From NCBI GenBank assembly GCA_030533445.1, contig JARPUW010000299.1, positions 1 to 64,000 of the forward strand: DNA of 64,000 nucleotides, read 5' to 3'. Position 1 is the first letter of the stretch. Every line of letters starts with the position of its first letter. Below are positions 6,523-19,389 of this stretch, piece by piece. A program made the translations under genes and the position numbers. The stretch comes from Cyprinodon diabolis (lineage: Eukaryota > Chordata > Actinopteri > Cyprinodontiformes > Cyprinodontidae). The notes below the pieces were generated by a model. It ran no database searches. It saw only the letters and a list, made by a program, of their open reading frames with translations, and was not told where the DNA came from.

Positions 6523-9500
6523 GTGCTGAGTGGCAAGGGAAGTGTCATGGACAGCAGTCATATAGTATCCATTTCCCAATGTTAAATCAGTCCTTTCACC
6601 CTCCATTAGATTAATATGTGCTGTTTAAAACAGCAGAGGTAAAATCTGTTTGAAGCTTGGTAACCTTGACAACGCTTAACGAGCCTCTCACTGACACAGA
6701 CAACAGCTGCACTCACTATTGGTTTCTTCTTCCCAGGCTTTTTTGTATGGGAAGAACGGCAACGAAAACAAACGACTACTGATCAAAAACCGTATGAGTT
6801 ATTCAAAAAACATTTTCACCATGAGCATCAGCAATCCTTCGACTCCAAGTATACCAACTTTGGTGTATGTGTGTCATTCAGAACAATATTTATGACGACT
6901 TGAAAACACATAGTCTGATTCGTTTCTCTCCCATCTTCAGCTCAAAAAGAATGGAGAAAGGCTGAAACTCATCGACTTTAGGTTGGTCTGGAGGGTTTTT
7001 AAGGAAAAGTATTAATCCTACCGTAATTCCGAAGACATTGTGTGAGTCCAGAGGTTTCAGTCTACAAACTGACCAAAAATGGTGACTGTAGCTCCAAATA
7101 TGTGGCCGTGAGGGCGAGAATAAGATGTTTGATCTTAAAAAAATGGCCGCCTCACACTAAGATTTCAGCAGCTGCACTCTAGCAGGCTGCTGCAGAAGCT
7201 AACTGTCAGCTAGCTTCCAGGTGCTTACCCTCCGAACAAACGACTGCTGAGCAAAAACCGTAAAAGATATCTGAAAAATTCTTTCAGTGAAAGCAACATC
7301 TATCCTTTGTCTCAGACTGGGGTAACCTTCATGTCTGTAGGTCTTTCACAACCCAAAACGAAGCACAAACAAAATGGTTGGCCCACCTGCTCCTCCCTTT
7401 GTTTGAACTGCAGGACCTCACTCTCACTCACCTTTTAGCTGCTAAAGCACCCCTCCGAACAAACGACTGCTGAGTAAAAACCGTAAAAGGTGTCTGAAAA
7501 ATTCTTTTTATCTAAGCGACAGCTATATCTTGTCTTCAATTGGAGTAACTTTCATGGCTGTAGGTCATCTACAAACTGAATGGGAAGAGAAAGAAAAAGA
7601 AAAAACGTTTCATCACACCTAAGCTTCTAATTGAGCTAGCTGCAGCAGGTCACTGTCACTCAGCTTTCAGGTGCTTAAAATGTCCTCCGAACAAACGACT
7701 GCTGAGCAAAAACCGTATGAGTTATTCAAAAAATTTTTTCACCGTGAGCGTCAGTCATCCTTCGACTCCAACTATGCCAACTTTGGTGTATGTGTGTCAT
7801 TCAGAAAAATATTTATGACGAGTTTAAAACACATAGTCGGATTCGTTTTTTTCTCCCCTCTTCTGCTCCAAAACCAATGAAAAACGGCTCTGATTTTCAT
7901 CGACTTTAGGTCGGTCTGGAGGGTTTTTAAGGAAAAGTATTAATCCTACCGTAATTCCGAAGATATTGTGTGGGTCCAGAGATTTCAGTCTACAAACTGA
8001 CCAAAAATGGTGACTCTAGCTATAAATATGTGGCCGTGAGGGCGAGTTTAAAATGTTTTTTTGTGTTTAAAAAACGCCTGCCTCACACTCTAGCTTTTCA
8101 GTTGCTCCACTCTAGCAGGCTGGATTTTGCTAAAACTTTGTGGCGCTTGAGGTCTGATTATACAAAAACCGTAGCAGTTATCAACATACCGTCTTCAGTT
8201 TTAAATAGACGAAGGATTTATCTACAAACTGAGCTTCAAACTGTTTTTCTAGGTGAATGTATGGCGACACAGTGAAGTGCTGTTTTTTATGCTTTTTTTT
8301 TCCTCTCCCCATTCATTTCCTATGGGATTTTTTTGCGACGTTTTCGCTAATAATTCGCAAACCTTCGGACTAATGAGAAAGTTTTATACAAGCACACATC
8401 ACCCCATTGGTCCCGACGCGTGTGCCAACTTTGGGCCCGATCCGCCAAACCGTGCGGGACTAGTTACGCGCCGAAGTTTTGGGTATACGGGAGAATTATA
8501 ATAACTAGAAAATTTCTAAAGAAATTTTGAGGGGGGCCACCTACTGCCCGTCTGGGGAACCGGGCCAATACGGCCCTGGCAAGTGACGTCGGGGCTCCCC
8601 AGACCAACTGCTTACGCCTTTGAGGGCTGCTGAGGGAAGGAAAGAGGGCAAGTTCATGGGCAAAGAGAGCTGTGTGCCACTTGTGCTGAAATCTGGGAAA
8701 TAGACGTGCACAGCGTATGATGCACAAGGGTAATATGGGTTGTCCATATTGAAACACAGTGGGTAAAGCCCAGTTGGCGGGCTTCGCCCGCCTGCTAGGA
8801 GCCATCTCAGTGAAGAAAAAAATCACCAATGGCGGGCTCTGCCCGCCTTCTAAGAGCCATTGCAGTGATGAAATCACCAATGGCGGGCTCCGCCCGCCTG
8901 CTAAGAGCCATTGCAGTGATGTAATCACCTTTGGCGGGCTCCGCCCGCCTGTTACCATTGGCGGGCTCCGCCCGCCTTCTAAGAGCCATTGCAGTGATGA
9001 AATCACCAATGGCAATGAGCAATATGCCAGAATGTATGAGTGTGTATAAGGAAGAGGCTTTTATTCTGTAGAGTCCTTGTAGTCTTATTTTGAAAGTCTA
9101 TCATGAATGTGCATCAAAAGATGGGTCACGCCCAGCAGTGATATAGAATCCATTTCCAAATGTTAAATCACTGGTTTTCCATGTTATTAGGTGAATAGTT
9201 GCTGTATTACAGAGTAAATGGGAGACTTTTATTGTGAAATTTGCTCTGGGTGTGTTTTGAAAAGGTCACTAGAGTCTAATAAAAACAACCTGGAAGAGTT
9301 TGGGTCATAATGTTGAGCCATTTGCATCAATTAATGCATTAGTATAATCTAGAGGCTTTTATTTTGTAGGGTCCCTGGAGTCTTATTTTGAAAGTCCAAC
9401 AGAGTTGTGTTTATAGAAAATGTTCAGACCCGTCAATGATAGTTGATTACTTTCCAATCGTTAAATCACTCTTTTTCCATGTTATTAGGGCAGTAGATGA

Positions 9501-9692
9501 AGCGGAAATGGGAGGCTTTTATTTTGAAATTTGCTACAGGGTGTGTTTTAAACAGTCTCCTAGAGTCTATTCTCTAAAACGGGGTTGAGTTTGGGTCATA
9601 ATGTTGAGCCATATAGGGCAATAAATATATGTAAAAAATATAGAGGCTTTTATTTTGTAGGGTCCCTGGAGTCTTATTTTGAAAGTCTATCA
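6523..9692 (+). repeat. Array unit 3, class beta 5' half
   Basis: 3170 bases. Carries the beta markers: cggcaacgaaaacaaacg in place of cggcaccgaacaaacg near 6768, agaacaatat near 6881, and ggtgtctg near 7489. It follows a unit with a type B 3' half, as the other two beta copies (units 8 and 12) do. No module at the TAA site. Five GC palindromes at 8776-9012, 3' half type A1. A C-to-G change (atggcgaca, near 8262) is private to this copy. Confidence 0.95.
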
Positions 9693-12600
9693 GTGCTGAG
9701 TGGCAAGGGAAGTGTCATGGACAGCAGTCATATAGTATCCATTTCCCAATGTTAAATCAGTCCTTTCACCCTCCATTAGATTAATATGTGCTGTTTAAAA
9801 CAGCAGAGGTAAAATCTGTTTGAAGCTTGGTAACCTTGACAACGCTTAACGAGCCTCTCACTGACACAGACAACAGCTGCACTCACTATTGGTTTCTTCT
9901 TCCCAGGCTTTTTTGTATGGGAAGAACGGCACCGAACAAACGACTACTGATCAAAAACCGTATGAGTTATTCAAAAAACATTTTCACCATGAGCATCAGC
10001 AATCCTTCGACTCCAACTATACCAACTTTGGTGTATGTGTGTCATTCAGAAAAATATTTATGACGAGTTGAAAACACATAGTCTGATTCGTTTCTCTCCC
10101 ATCTTCAGCTCAAAAAGAATAGAGAAAGGCTGAAACTCTCATCGACTTTAGGTTGGTCTGGACGGTTTTTAAGGAAAAGTATTAATCCTACCGTAATTCC
10201 GAAGACATTGTGTGAGTCCAGAGGTTTCAGTCTACAAACTGACCAAAAATGGTGACTGTAGCTCCAAATATGTGGCCGTGAGGGCGAGAATAAGATGTTT
10301 GATCTTAAAAGAATGGCCGCCTCACACTAAGATTTCAGCAGCTGCACTCTAGCAGGCTGCTGCAGAAGCTAACTGTCAGCTAGCTTCCAGGTGCTTACCC
10401 TCCGAACAAACGACTGCTGAGCAAAAACCGTAAAAGATATCTGAAAAATTCTTTCAGTGAAAGCAACATCTATCCTTTGTCTCAGACTGGGGTAACCTTC
10501 ATGTCTGTAGGTCTTTCACAACCCAAAACGAAGCACAAACAAAATGGTTGGCCCACCTGCTCCTCCCTTTGTTTGAACTGCAGGACCTCACTCTCACTCA
10601 CCTTTTAGCTGCTAAAGCACCCCTCCGAACAAACGACTGCTGAGTAAAAACCGTAAAAGGTATCTGAAAAATTATTTTTATCTAAGCGACAGCTATATCT
10701 TGTCTTCAATTGGAGTAACTTTCATGGCTGTAGGTCATCTACAACCTGAATGGGAAGAGAAAGAAAAAGAAAAAACGTTTTGTCACACCTGATCTTCTAA
10801 TTGAGCTAGCTGCAGCAGGACACTCTCCCCCAGCTTTCAGCTGCTTAAAATGTCCTCCGAACAAACGACTGCTGAGCAAAAACCGTATGAGTTATTCAAA
10901 ATATTTTTTCACCGTGAGCGTCAGCCATCCTTCGACTCCAACTATGCCAACTTTGGTGTATGTGTGTCATTCAGAAAAATATTTATGACGAGTTTAAAAC
11001 ACATAGTCTGATTCGTTTTTCTCCCCTCTTCTGCTCCAAAACCAATGAAAAACGGCTCTGATTTTCATCGACTTTAGGTCGGTCTGGAGGGTTTTTAAGG
11101 AAAAGTATTAATCCTACCGTAATTCCGAAGATATTGTGTGGGTCCAGAGATTTCAGTCTACAAACTGACCAAAAATGGTGACTCTAGCTATAAATATGTG
11201 GCCGTGAGGGCGAGTTTAAAATGTTTTTTTGTGTTTAAAAAACGCCTGCCTCACACTCTAGCTTTTCAGTTGCTCCACTCTAGCAGGCTGGATTTTGCTA
11301 AAACTTTGTGGCGCTTGAGGTCTGATTATACAAAAACCGTAGCAGTTATCAACATACCGTCTTCAGTTTTAAATAGACGAAGGATTTATCTACAAACTGA
11401 GCTTCAAACTGTTTTTCTAGGTGAATGTATGCCGACACAGTGAAGTGCTGTTTTTTATGCTTTTTTTTTCCTCTCCCCATTCATTTCCTATGGGATTTTT
11501 TTGCGACGTTTTCGCTAATAATTCGCAAACCTTCGGACTAATGAGAAAGTTTTATACAAGCACACATCACCCCATTGGTCCCGACGCGTGTGCCAACTTT
11601 GGGCCCGATCCGCCAAACCGTGCGGGACTAGTTACGTGCCGAAGTTTTGGGTATACGGGAGAATTATAATAATAACTAGAAAATTTCTAAAGAAATTTTG
11701 AGGGGGGCCACCTACTGCCCGTCTGGGGAACCGGGCCAATACGGCCCTGGCAAGTGACGTCGGGGCTCCCCAGACCAACTGCTTACGCCTTTGAGGGCTG
11801 CTGAGGGAAGGAAAGAGGGCAAGTTCATGGGCAAAGAGAGCTGTGTGCCACTTGTGCTGAAATCTGGGAAATAGACGTGCACAGAGTATGATGCACAAGG
11901 GTAATATGGGTTGTCCATATTGAAACACAGTGGGTAAAGCCCAGTTGGCGGGCTTCGCCCGCCTGCTAGGAGCCATCTCAGTGAAGAAAAAAATCACCAA
12001 TGGCGGGCTCTGCCCGCCTTCTAAGAGCCATTGCAGTGATGAAATCACCAATGGCGGGCTCCGCCCGCCTGCTAAGAGCCATTGCAGTGATGTAATCACC
12101 TTTGGCGGGCTCCGCCCGCCTGTTACCATTGGCGGGCTCCGCCCGCCTTCTAAGAGCCATTGCAGTGATGAAATCACCAATGGCAATGAGCAATATGCCA
12201 GAATGTATGAGTGTGTATAAGGAAGAGGCTTTTATTCTGTAGAGTCCTTGTAGTCTTATTTTGAAAGTCTATCATGAATGTGCATCAAAAGATGGGTCAC
12301 GCCCAGCAGTGATATAGAATCCATTTCCAAATGTTAAATCACTGGTTTTCCATGTTATTAGGTGAATAGTTGCTGTATTACAGAGTAAATGGGAGACTTT
12401 TATTGTGAAATTTGCTCTGGGGTGTGTTTTGAAAAGGTCACTAGAGTCTAATAAAAACAACCTGGAAGAGTTTGGGTCATAATGTTGAGCCATTTGCATC
12501 AATTAATGCATTACTATAATCTAGAGGCTTTTATTTTGTAGGGTCCCTGGAGTCTTATTTTGAAAGTCCAACAGAGTTGTGTTTATAGAAAATGTTCAGA

Positions 12601-12864
12601 CCCGTCAATGATAGTTGATTACTTTCCTATCGTTAAATCACTCTTTTTCCATGTTATTAGGGCAGTAGATGAAGCGGAAATGGGAGGCTTTTATTTTGAA
12701 ATTTGCTATAGGGTGTGTTTTAAACAGTCTCCTAGAGTCTATTCTCTAAAACGGGGTTGAGTTTGGGTCATAATGTTGAGCCATATAGAGCAATAAATAT
12801 ATGTAAAAAATATAGAGGCTTTTATTTTGTAGGGTCCCTGGAGTCTTATTTTGAAAGTCTATCA
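9693..12864 (+). repeat. Array unit 4, with a diverged patch
   Basis: 3172 bases. Class gamma 5' half (cagccatcc near 10922) containing a cluster of about nine substitutions within roughly 85 bases at 10745-10830. No module at the TAA site. Five GC palindromes at 11947-12183. The 3' half is type A2 (cacagagtatg, gcattactata, catatagagc), and, as with other A2 units, the next unit begins with the alpha marker gtcatgtaca. Confidence 0.95.
10745..10830. other. Diverged patch in unit 4
   Basis: About nine substitutions in 86 bases against all or nearly all other copies (acaacctg, ttttgtcacacctgatc, caggacactctccccc), while the sequence on both sides is as conserved as elsewhere. Unit 17 shares the first change and unit 20 shares one (cactctcac). 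It looks like conversion from a more diverged copy, possibly outside the window. Confidence 0.6.
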
Positions 12865-14850
12865 GTGCTGAGTGGCAAGGGAAGTGTCATGTACAGCAGT
12901 CATATAGTATCCATTTCCCAATGTTAAATCAGTCCTTTCACCCTCCATTAGATTAATATGTGCTGTTTAAAACAGCAGAGGTAAAATCTGTTTGAAGCTT
13001 GGTAACCTTGACAACGCTTAACGAGCCTCTCACTGACACAGACAACAGCTGCACTCACTATTGGTTTCTTCTTCCCAGGCTTTTTTGTATGGGAAGAACG
13101 GCACCGAACAAACGACTACTGATCAAAAACCGTATGAGTTATTCAAAAAACATTTTCACCATGAGCATCAGCAATCCTTCGACTCCAACTATACCAACTT
13201 TGGTGTATGTGTGTCATTCAGAAAAATATTTATGACGAGTTGAAAACACATAGTCTGATTCGTTTTTCTCCCATCTTCAGCTCAAAAAGAATGGAGAAAG
13301 GCTGAAACTCTCATCCACTTTAGGTTGGTCTGGAGGGTTTTTAAGGCAAAGTATTAATCCTACCGTAATTCCGAAGACATTGTGTGAGTCCAGAGGTTTC
13401 AGTCTACAAACTGACCAAAAATGGTGACTGTAGCTCCAAATATGTGGCCGTGAGGGCGAGAATAAGATGTTTGATCTTAAAAAATGGCCGCCTCACACTA
13501 AGATTTCAGCAGCTGCACTCTAGCAGGCTGCTGCAGAAGCTAACTGTCAGCTAGCTTCCAGGTGCTTACCCTCCGAACAAACGACTGCTGAGCAAAAACC
13601 GTAAAAGATATCTGAAAAATTCTTTCAGTGAAAGCAACATCTATCCTTTGTCTCAGACTGGGGTAACCTTCATGTCTGTAGGTCTTTCACAACCCAAAAC
13701 GAAGCACAAACAAAATGGTTGGCCCACCTGCTCCTCCCTTTGTTTGAACTGCAGGACCTCACTCTCACTCACCTTTTAGCTGCTAAAGCACCCCTCCGAA
13801 CAAACGACTGCTGAGTAAAAACCGTAAAAGGTATCTGAAAAATTCTTTTTATCTAAGCGACAGCTATATCTTGTCTTCAATTGGAGTAACTTTCATGGCT
13901 GTAGGTCATCTACAAACTGAATGGGAAGAGAAAGAAAAAGAAAAAACGTTTCATCACACCTAAGCTTCTAATTGAGCTAGCTGCAGCAGGTCACTGTCAC
14001 TCAGCTTTCAGGTGCTTAAAATGTCCTCCGAACAAACGACTGCTGAGCAAAAACCGTATGAGTTATTCAAAAAATTTTTTCACCGTGAGCGTCAGTCATC
14101 CTTCGACTCCAACTATGCCAACTTTGGTGTATGTGTGTCATTCAGAAAAATATTTATGACGAGTTTAAAACACATAGTCGGATTCGTTTTTCTCCCCTCT
14201 TCTGCTCCAAAACCAATGAAAAACGGCTCTGATTTTCATCGACTTTAGGTCGGTCTGGAGGGTTTTTAAGGAAAAGTATTAATCCTACCGTAATTCCGAA
14301 GATATTGTGTGGGTCCAGAGATTTCAGTCTACAAACTGACCAAAAATGGTGACTCTAGCTATAAATATGTGGCCGTGAGGGCGAGTTTAAAATGTTTTTT
14401 TGTGTTTAAAAAACGCCTGCCTCACACTCTAGCTTTTCAGTTGCTCCACTCTAGCAGGCTGGATTTTGCTAAAACTTTGTGGCGCTTGAGGTCTGATTAT
14501 ACAAAAACCGTAGCAGTTATCAACATACCGTCTTCAGTTTTAAATAGACGAAGGATTTATCTACAAACTGAGCTTCAAACTGTTTTTCTAGGTGAATGTA
14601 TGCCGACACAGTGAAGTGCTGTTTTTTATGCTTTTTTTTTCCTCTCCCCATTCATTTCCTATGGGATTTTTTTGCGACGTTTTCGCTAATAATTCGCAAA
14701 CCTTCGGACTAATGAGAAAGTTTTATACAAGCACACATCACCCCATTGGTCCCGACGCGTGTGCCAACTTTGGGCCCGATCCGCCAAACCGTGCGGGACT
14801 AGTTACGCGCCGAAGTTTTGGGTATACGGGAGAATTATAATAATAATAAT

Positions 14851-15045
14851 ACGCGGAATAAATATGTGCAATAGTAGTAGGTGGGCCATGCCTTCGGCAT
14901 GTGGCCCCCCAATAATAATACGCGGAATAAATATGTGCAATAGTAGTAGGTGGGCCATGCCTTCGGCATGTGGCCCCCCAATAATACGCGGAATAAATAT
15001 GTGCAATAGTAGTAGGTGGGCCATGCCTTCGGCATGTGGCCCCCC
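14851..15045. repeat. Three hairpin modules in unit 5
   Basis: Module starts at 14851, 14920 and 14986 (spacings 69 and 66). The last module ends directly in aactag, so the long foldback with the downstream gggggg arm can form. Confidence 0.9.
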
Positions 15046-15320
15046 AACTAGAAAATTTCTAAAGAAATTTTGAGGGGGGCCACCTACTGCCCGTCTGGGG
15101 TGAACCGGGCCAATACGGCCCTGGCAAGTGACGTCGGGGCTCCCCAGACCAACTGCTTACGCCTTTGAGGGTTGCTGAGGGAAGGAAAGAGGGCAAGTTC
15201 ATGGGCAAAGAGAGCTGTGTGCCACTTGTGCTGAAATCTGGGAAATAGACGTGCACAGCGTATGATGCACAAGGGTAATATGGGTTGTCCATATTGAAAC
15301 ACAGTGGGTGAAGCCCAGCT

Positions 15321-15557
15321 GGGGGGCTTCGCCCGCCTGCTAGGAGCCATCTCAGTGAAGAAAAAAATCACCAATGGCGGGCTCTGCCCGCCGTCTAAGA
15401 GCCATTGCAGTGATGAAATCACCAATGGCGGGCTCCGCCCGCCTGCTAAGAGCCATTGCAGTGATGTAATCACCTTTGGCGGGCTTCGCCCGCCTGTTAC
15501 CATTGGCGGGCTGCGCCCGCCTTCTAAGAGCCATTGCAGTGATGAAATCACCAATGG
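15321..15557. repeat. GC palindrome cluster with most varied loops (unit 5)
   Basis: Five palindromes with loops TTC, TCT, TCC, TTC and TGC. The left arm of the first is ggggggc. This cluster has more private changes than any other in the window. Confidence 0.85.
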
Positions 15558-16237
15558 CAATGAGCAATATGCCAGAATGTATGAGTGTGTATAAGGAAGA
15601 GGCTTTTATTCTGTAAAGTCCTTGTAGTCTTATTTTGAAAGTCTATCATGAATGTGCATCAAAAGATGGGTCACGCCCAGCAGTGATATAGAATCCATTT
15701 CCAAATGTTAAATCACTGGTTTTCCATGTTATTAGGTGAATAGTTGCTGTATTACAGAGTAAATGGGAGACTTTTATTGTGAAATTTGCTCTGGGGTGTG
15801 TTTTGAAAAGGTCACTAGAGTCTAATAAAAACAACCTGGAAGAGTTTGGGTCATAATGTTGAGCCATTTGCATCAATTAATGCATTAGTATAATCTAGAG
15901 GCTTTTATTTTGTAGGGTCCCTGGAGTCTTATTTTGAAAGTCCAACAGAGTTGTGTTTATAGAAAATGTTCAGACCCGTTAATGATAGTTGATACTTTCC
16001 AATCGTTAAATCACTCTTTTTCCATGTTATTAGGGCAGTAGATGAAGCGGAAATGGGAGGCTTTTATTTTGAAATTTGCTATAGGGTGTGTTTTAAACAG
16101 TCTCCTAGAGTCTATTCTCTAAAACGGGGTTGAGTTTGGGTCATAATGTTGAGCCATATAGGGCAATAAATATATGTAAAAAATATAGAGGCTTTTATTT
16201 TGTAGGGTCCCTGGAGTCTTATTTTGAAAGTCTATCA

Positions 16238-19200
16238 GTGCTGAGTGGCAAGGGAAGTGTCATGGACAGCAGTCATATAGTATCCATTTCCCAATGTTAA
16301 ATCAGTCCTTTCACCCTCCATTAGATTAATATGTGCTGTTTAAAACAGCAGAGGTAAAATCTGTTTGAAGCTTGGTAACCTTGACAACGCTTAACGAGCC
16401 TCTCACTGACACAGACAACAGCTGCACTCACTATTGGTTTCTTCTTCCCAGGCTTTTTTGTATGGGAAGAACGGCACCGAACAAACGACTACTGATCAAA
16501 AACCGTATGAGTTATTCAAAAAACATTTTCACCATGAGCATCAGCAATCCTTCGACTCCAACTATACCAACTTTGGTGTATGTGTGTCATTCAGAAAAAT
16601 ATTTATGACGAGTTGAAAACACATAGTCTGATTCGTTTCTCTCCCATCTTCAGCTCAAAAAGAATAGAGAAAGGCTGAAACTCTCATCGACTTTAGGTTG
16701 GTCTGGAGAGTTTTTAAGGAAAAGTATTAATCCTACCGTAATTCCGAAGACATTGTGTGAGTCCAGAGGTTTCAGTCTACAAACTGACCAAAAATGGTGA
16801 CTGTAGCTCCAAATATGTGGCCGTGAGGGCGAGAATAAGATGTTTGATCTTAAAAAAATGGCCGCCTCACACTAAGATTTCAGCAGCTGCACTCTAGCAG
16901 GCTGCTGCAGAAGCTAACTGTCAGCTAGCTTCCAGGTGCTTACCCTCCGAACAAACGACTGCTGAGCAAAAACCGTAAAAGATATCTGAAAAATTCTTTC
17001 AGTGAAAGCAACATCTATCCTTTGTCTCAGACTGGGGTAACCTTCATGTCTGTAGGTCTTTCACAACCCAAAACGAAGCACAAACAAAATGGTTGGCCCA
17101 CCTGCTCCTCCCTTTGTTTGAACTGCAGGACCTCACTCTCACTCACCTTTTAGCTGCTAAAGCACCCCTCCGAACAAACGACTGCTGAGTAAAAACCGTA
17201 AAAGGTATCTGAAAAATTATTTTTATCTAAGCGACAGCTATATCTTGTCTTCAATTGGAGTAACTTTCATGGCTGTAGGTCATCTACAAACTGAATGGGA
17301 AGAGAAAGAAAAAGAAAAAACGTTTCATCACACCTAAGCTTCTAATTGAGCTAGCTGCAGCAGGTCACTGTCACTCAGCTTTCAGGTGCTTAAAATGTCC
17401 TCCGAACAAACGACTGCTGAGCAAAAACCGTATGAGTTATTCAAAAAATTTTTTCACCGTGAGCGTCAGTCATCCTTCGACTCCAACTATGCCAACTTTG
17501 GTGTATGTGTGTCATTCAGAAAAATATTTATGACGAGTTTAAAACACATAGTCTGATTCGTTTTTCTCCCCTCTTCTGCTCCAAAACCAATGAAAAACGG
17601 CTCTGATTTTCATCGACTTTAGGTCGGTCTGGAGGGTTTTTAAGGAAAAGTATTAATCCTACCGTAATTCCGAAGATATTGTGTGGGTCCAGAGATTTCA
17701 GTCTACAAACTGACCAAAAATGGTGACTCTAGCTATAAATATGTGGCCGTGAGGGCGAGTTTAAAATGTTTTTTTGTGTTTAAAAAACGCCTGCCTCACA
17801 CTCTAGCTTTTCAGTTGCTCCACTCTAGCAGGCTGGATTTTGCTAAAACTTTGTGGCGCTTGAGGTCTGATTATACAAAAACCGTAGCAGTTATCAACAT
17901 ACCGTCTTCAGTTTTAAATAGAGGAAGGATTTATCTACAAACTGAGCTTCAAACTGTTTTTCTAGGTGAATGTATGCCGACACAGTGAAGTGCTGTTTTT
18001 TATGCTTTTTTTTTCCTCTCCCCATTCATTTCCTATGGGATTTTTTTGCGACGTTTTCGCTAATAATTCGCAAACCTTCGGACTAATGAGAAAGTTTTAT
18101 ACAAGCACACATCACCCCATTGGTCCCGACGCGTGTGCCAACTTTGGGCCCGATCCGCCAAACCGTGCGGGACTAGTTAGGTGCCGAAGTTTTGGGTATA
18201 CGGGAGAATTATAATAATAACTAGAAAATTTCTAAAGAAATTTTGAGGGGGGCCACCTACTGCCCGTCTGGGGAACCGGGCCAATACGGCCCTGGCAAGT
18301 GACGTCGGGGCTCCCCAGACCAACTGCTTACGCCTTTGAGGGCTGCTGAGGGAAGGAAAGAGGGCAAGTTCATGGGCAAAGAGAGCTGTGTGCCACTTGT
18401 GCTGAAATCTGGGAAATAGACGTGCACAGAGTATGATGCACAAGGGTAATATGGGTTGTCCATATTGAAACACAGTGGGTAAAGCCCAGTTGGCGGGCTT
18501 CGCCCGCCTGCTAGGAGCCATCTCAGTGAAGAAAAAAATCACCAATGGCGGGCTCTGCCCGCCTTCTAAGAGCCATTGCAGTGATGAAATCACCTGCTAA
18601 GAGCCATTGCAGTGATGTAATCACCTTTGGCGGGCTCCGCCCGCCTGTTACCATTGGCGGGCTCCGCCCGCCTTCTAAGAGCCATTGCAGTGATGAAATC
18701 ACCAATGGCAATGAGCAATATGCCAGAATGTATGAGTGTGTATAAGGAAGAGGCTTTTATTCTGTAGAGTCCTTGTAGTCTTATTTTGAAAGTCTATCAT
18801 GAATGTGCATCAAAAGATGGGTCACGCCCAGCAGTGATATAGAATCCATTTCCAAATGTTAAATCACTGGTTTTCCATGTTATTAGGTGAATAGTTGCTG
18901 TATTACAGAGTAAATGGGAGACTTTTATTGTGAAATTTGCTCTGGGGTGTGTTTTGAAAAGGTCACTAGAGTCTAATAAAAACAACCTGGAAGAGTTTGG
19001 GTCATAATGTTGAGCCATTTGCATCAATTAATGCATTACTATAATCTAGAGGCTTTTATTTTGTAGGGTCCCTGGAGTCTTATTTTGAAAGTCCAACAGA
19101 GTTGTGTTTATAGAAAATGTTCAGACCCGTCAATGATAGTTGATTACTTTCCAATCGTTAAATCACTCTTTTTCCATGTTATTAGGGCAGTAGATGAAGC

Positions 19201-19389
19201 GGAAATGGGAGGCTTTTATTTTGAAATTTGCTATAGGGTGTGTTTTAAACAGTCTCCTAGAGTCTATTCTCTAAAACGGGGTTGAGTTTGGGTCATAATG
19301 TTGAGCCATATAGAGCAATAAATATATGTAAAAAATATAGAGGCTTTTATTTTGTAGGGTCCCTGGAGTCTTATTTTGAAAGTCTATCA
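16238..19389 (+). repeat. Array unit 6, GC palindrome deleted
   Basis: 3152 bases. Gamma 5' half. No module. The GC cluster (18492-18708) has lost the whole third palindrome through a deletion of about 20 bases at about 18593, leaving four palindromes. The 3' half is A2 and the following unit is alpha. Private change gttaggtgccg near 18176 where other copies read gttacgcgccg or gttacgtgccg. Confidence 0.95.
18492..18708. repeat. GC palindrome cluster lacking the third palindrome (unit 6)
   Basis: The sequence passes from gatgaaatcac directly to ctgctaagagcc at about 18593, a clean loss of about 20 bases that removes the palindrome but leaves the flanking spacer intact. Confidence 0.85.

Larger units (their letters stand above)
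12865..16237 (+). repeat. Array unit 5, three hairpin modules
   Basis: 3373 bases. Alpha 5' half. Three modules at 14851-15045. The GC segment has many private changes: a TG insertion after GTCTGGGG (near 15100), ggggggc replacing ggcgggc in the first palindrome arm (15321), and TTC and TGC loops in the fourth and fifth palindromes. Five palindromes in total (15321-15557). A one-base deletion near 15991 (gttgatactttcc) breaks the short reading frame found at this position in most other copies. Confidence 0.95.

Noticed and set aside
12272..12502. Minus-strand 76-codon frame
   Set aside because: It exists only in copies with four rather than three G at ctctgggg; a one-base length change that is common among units shows the frame is not maintained.
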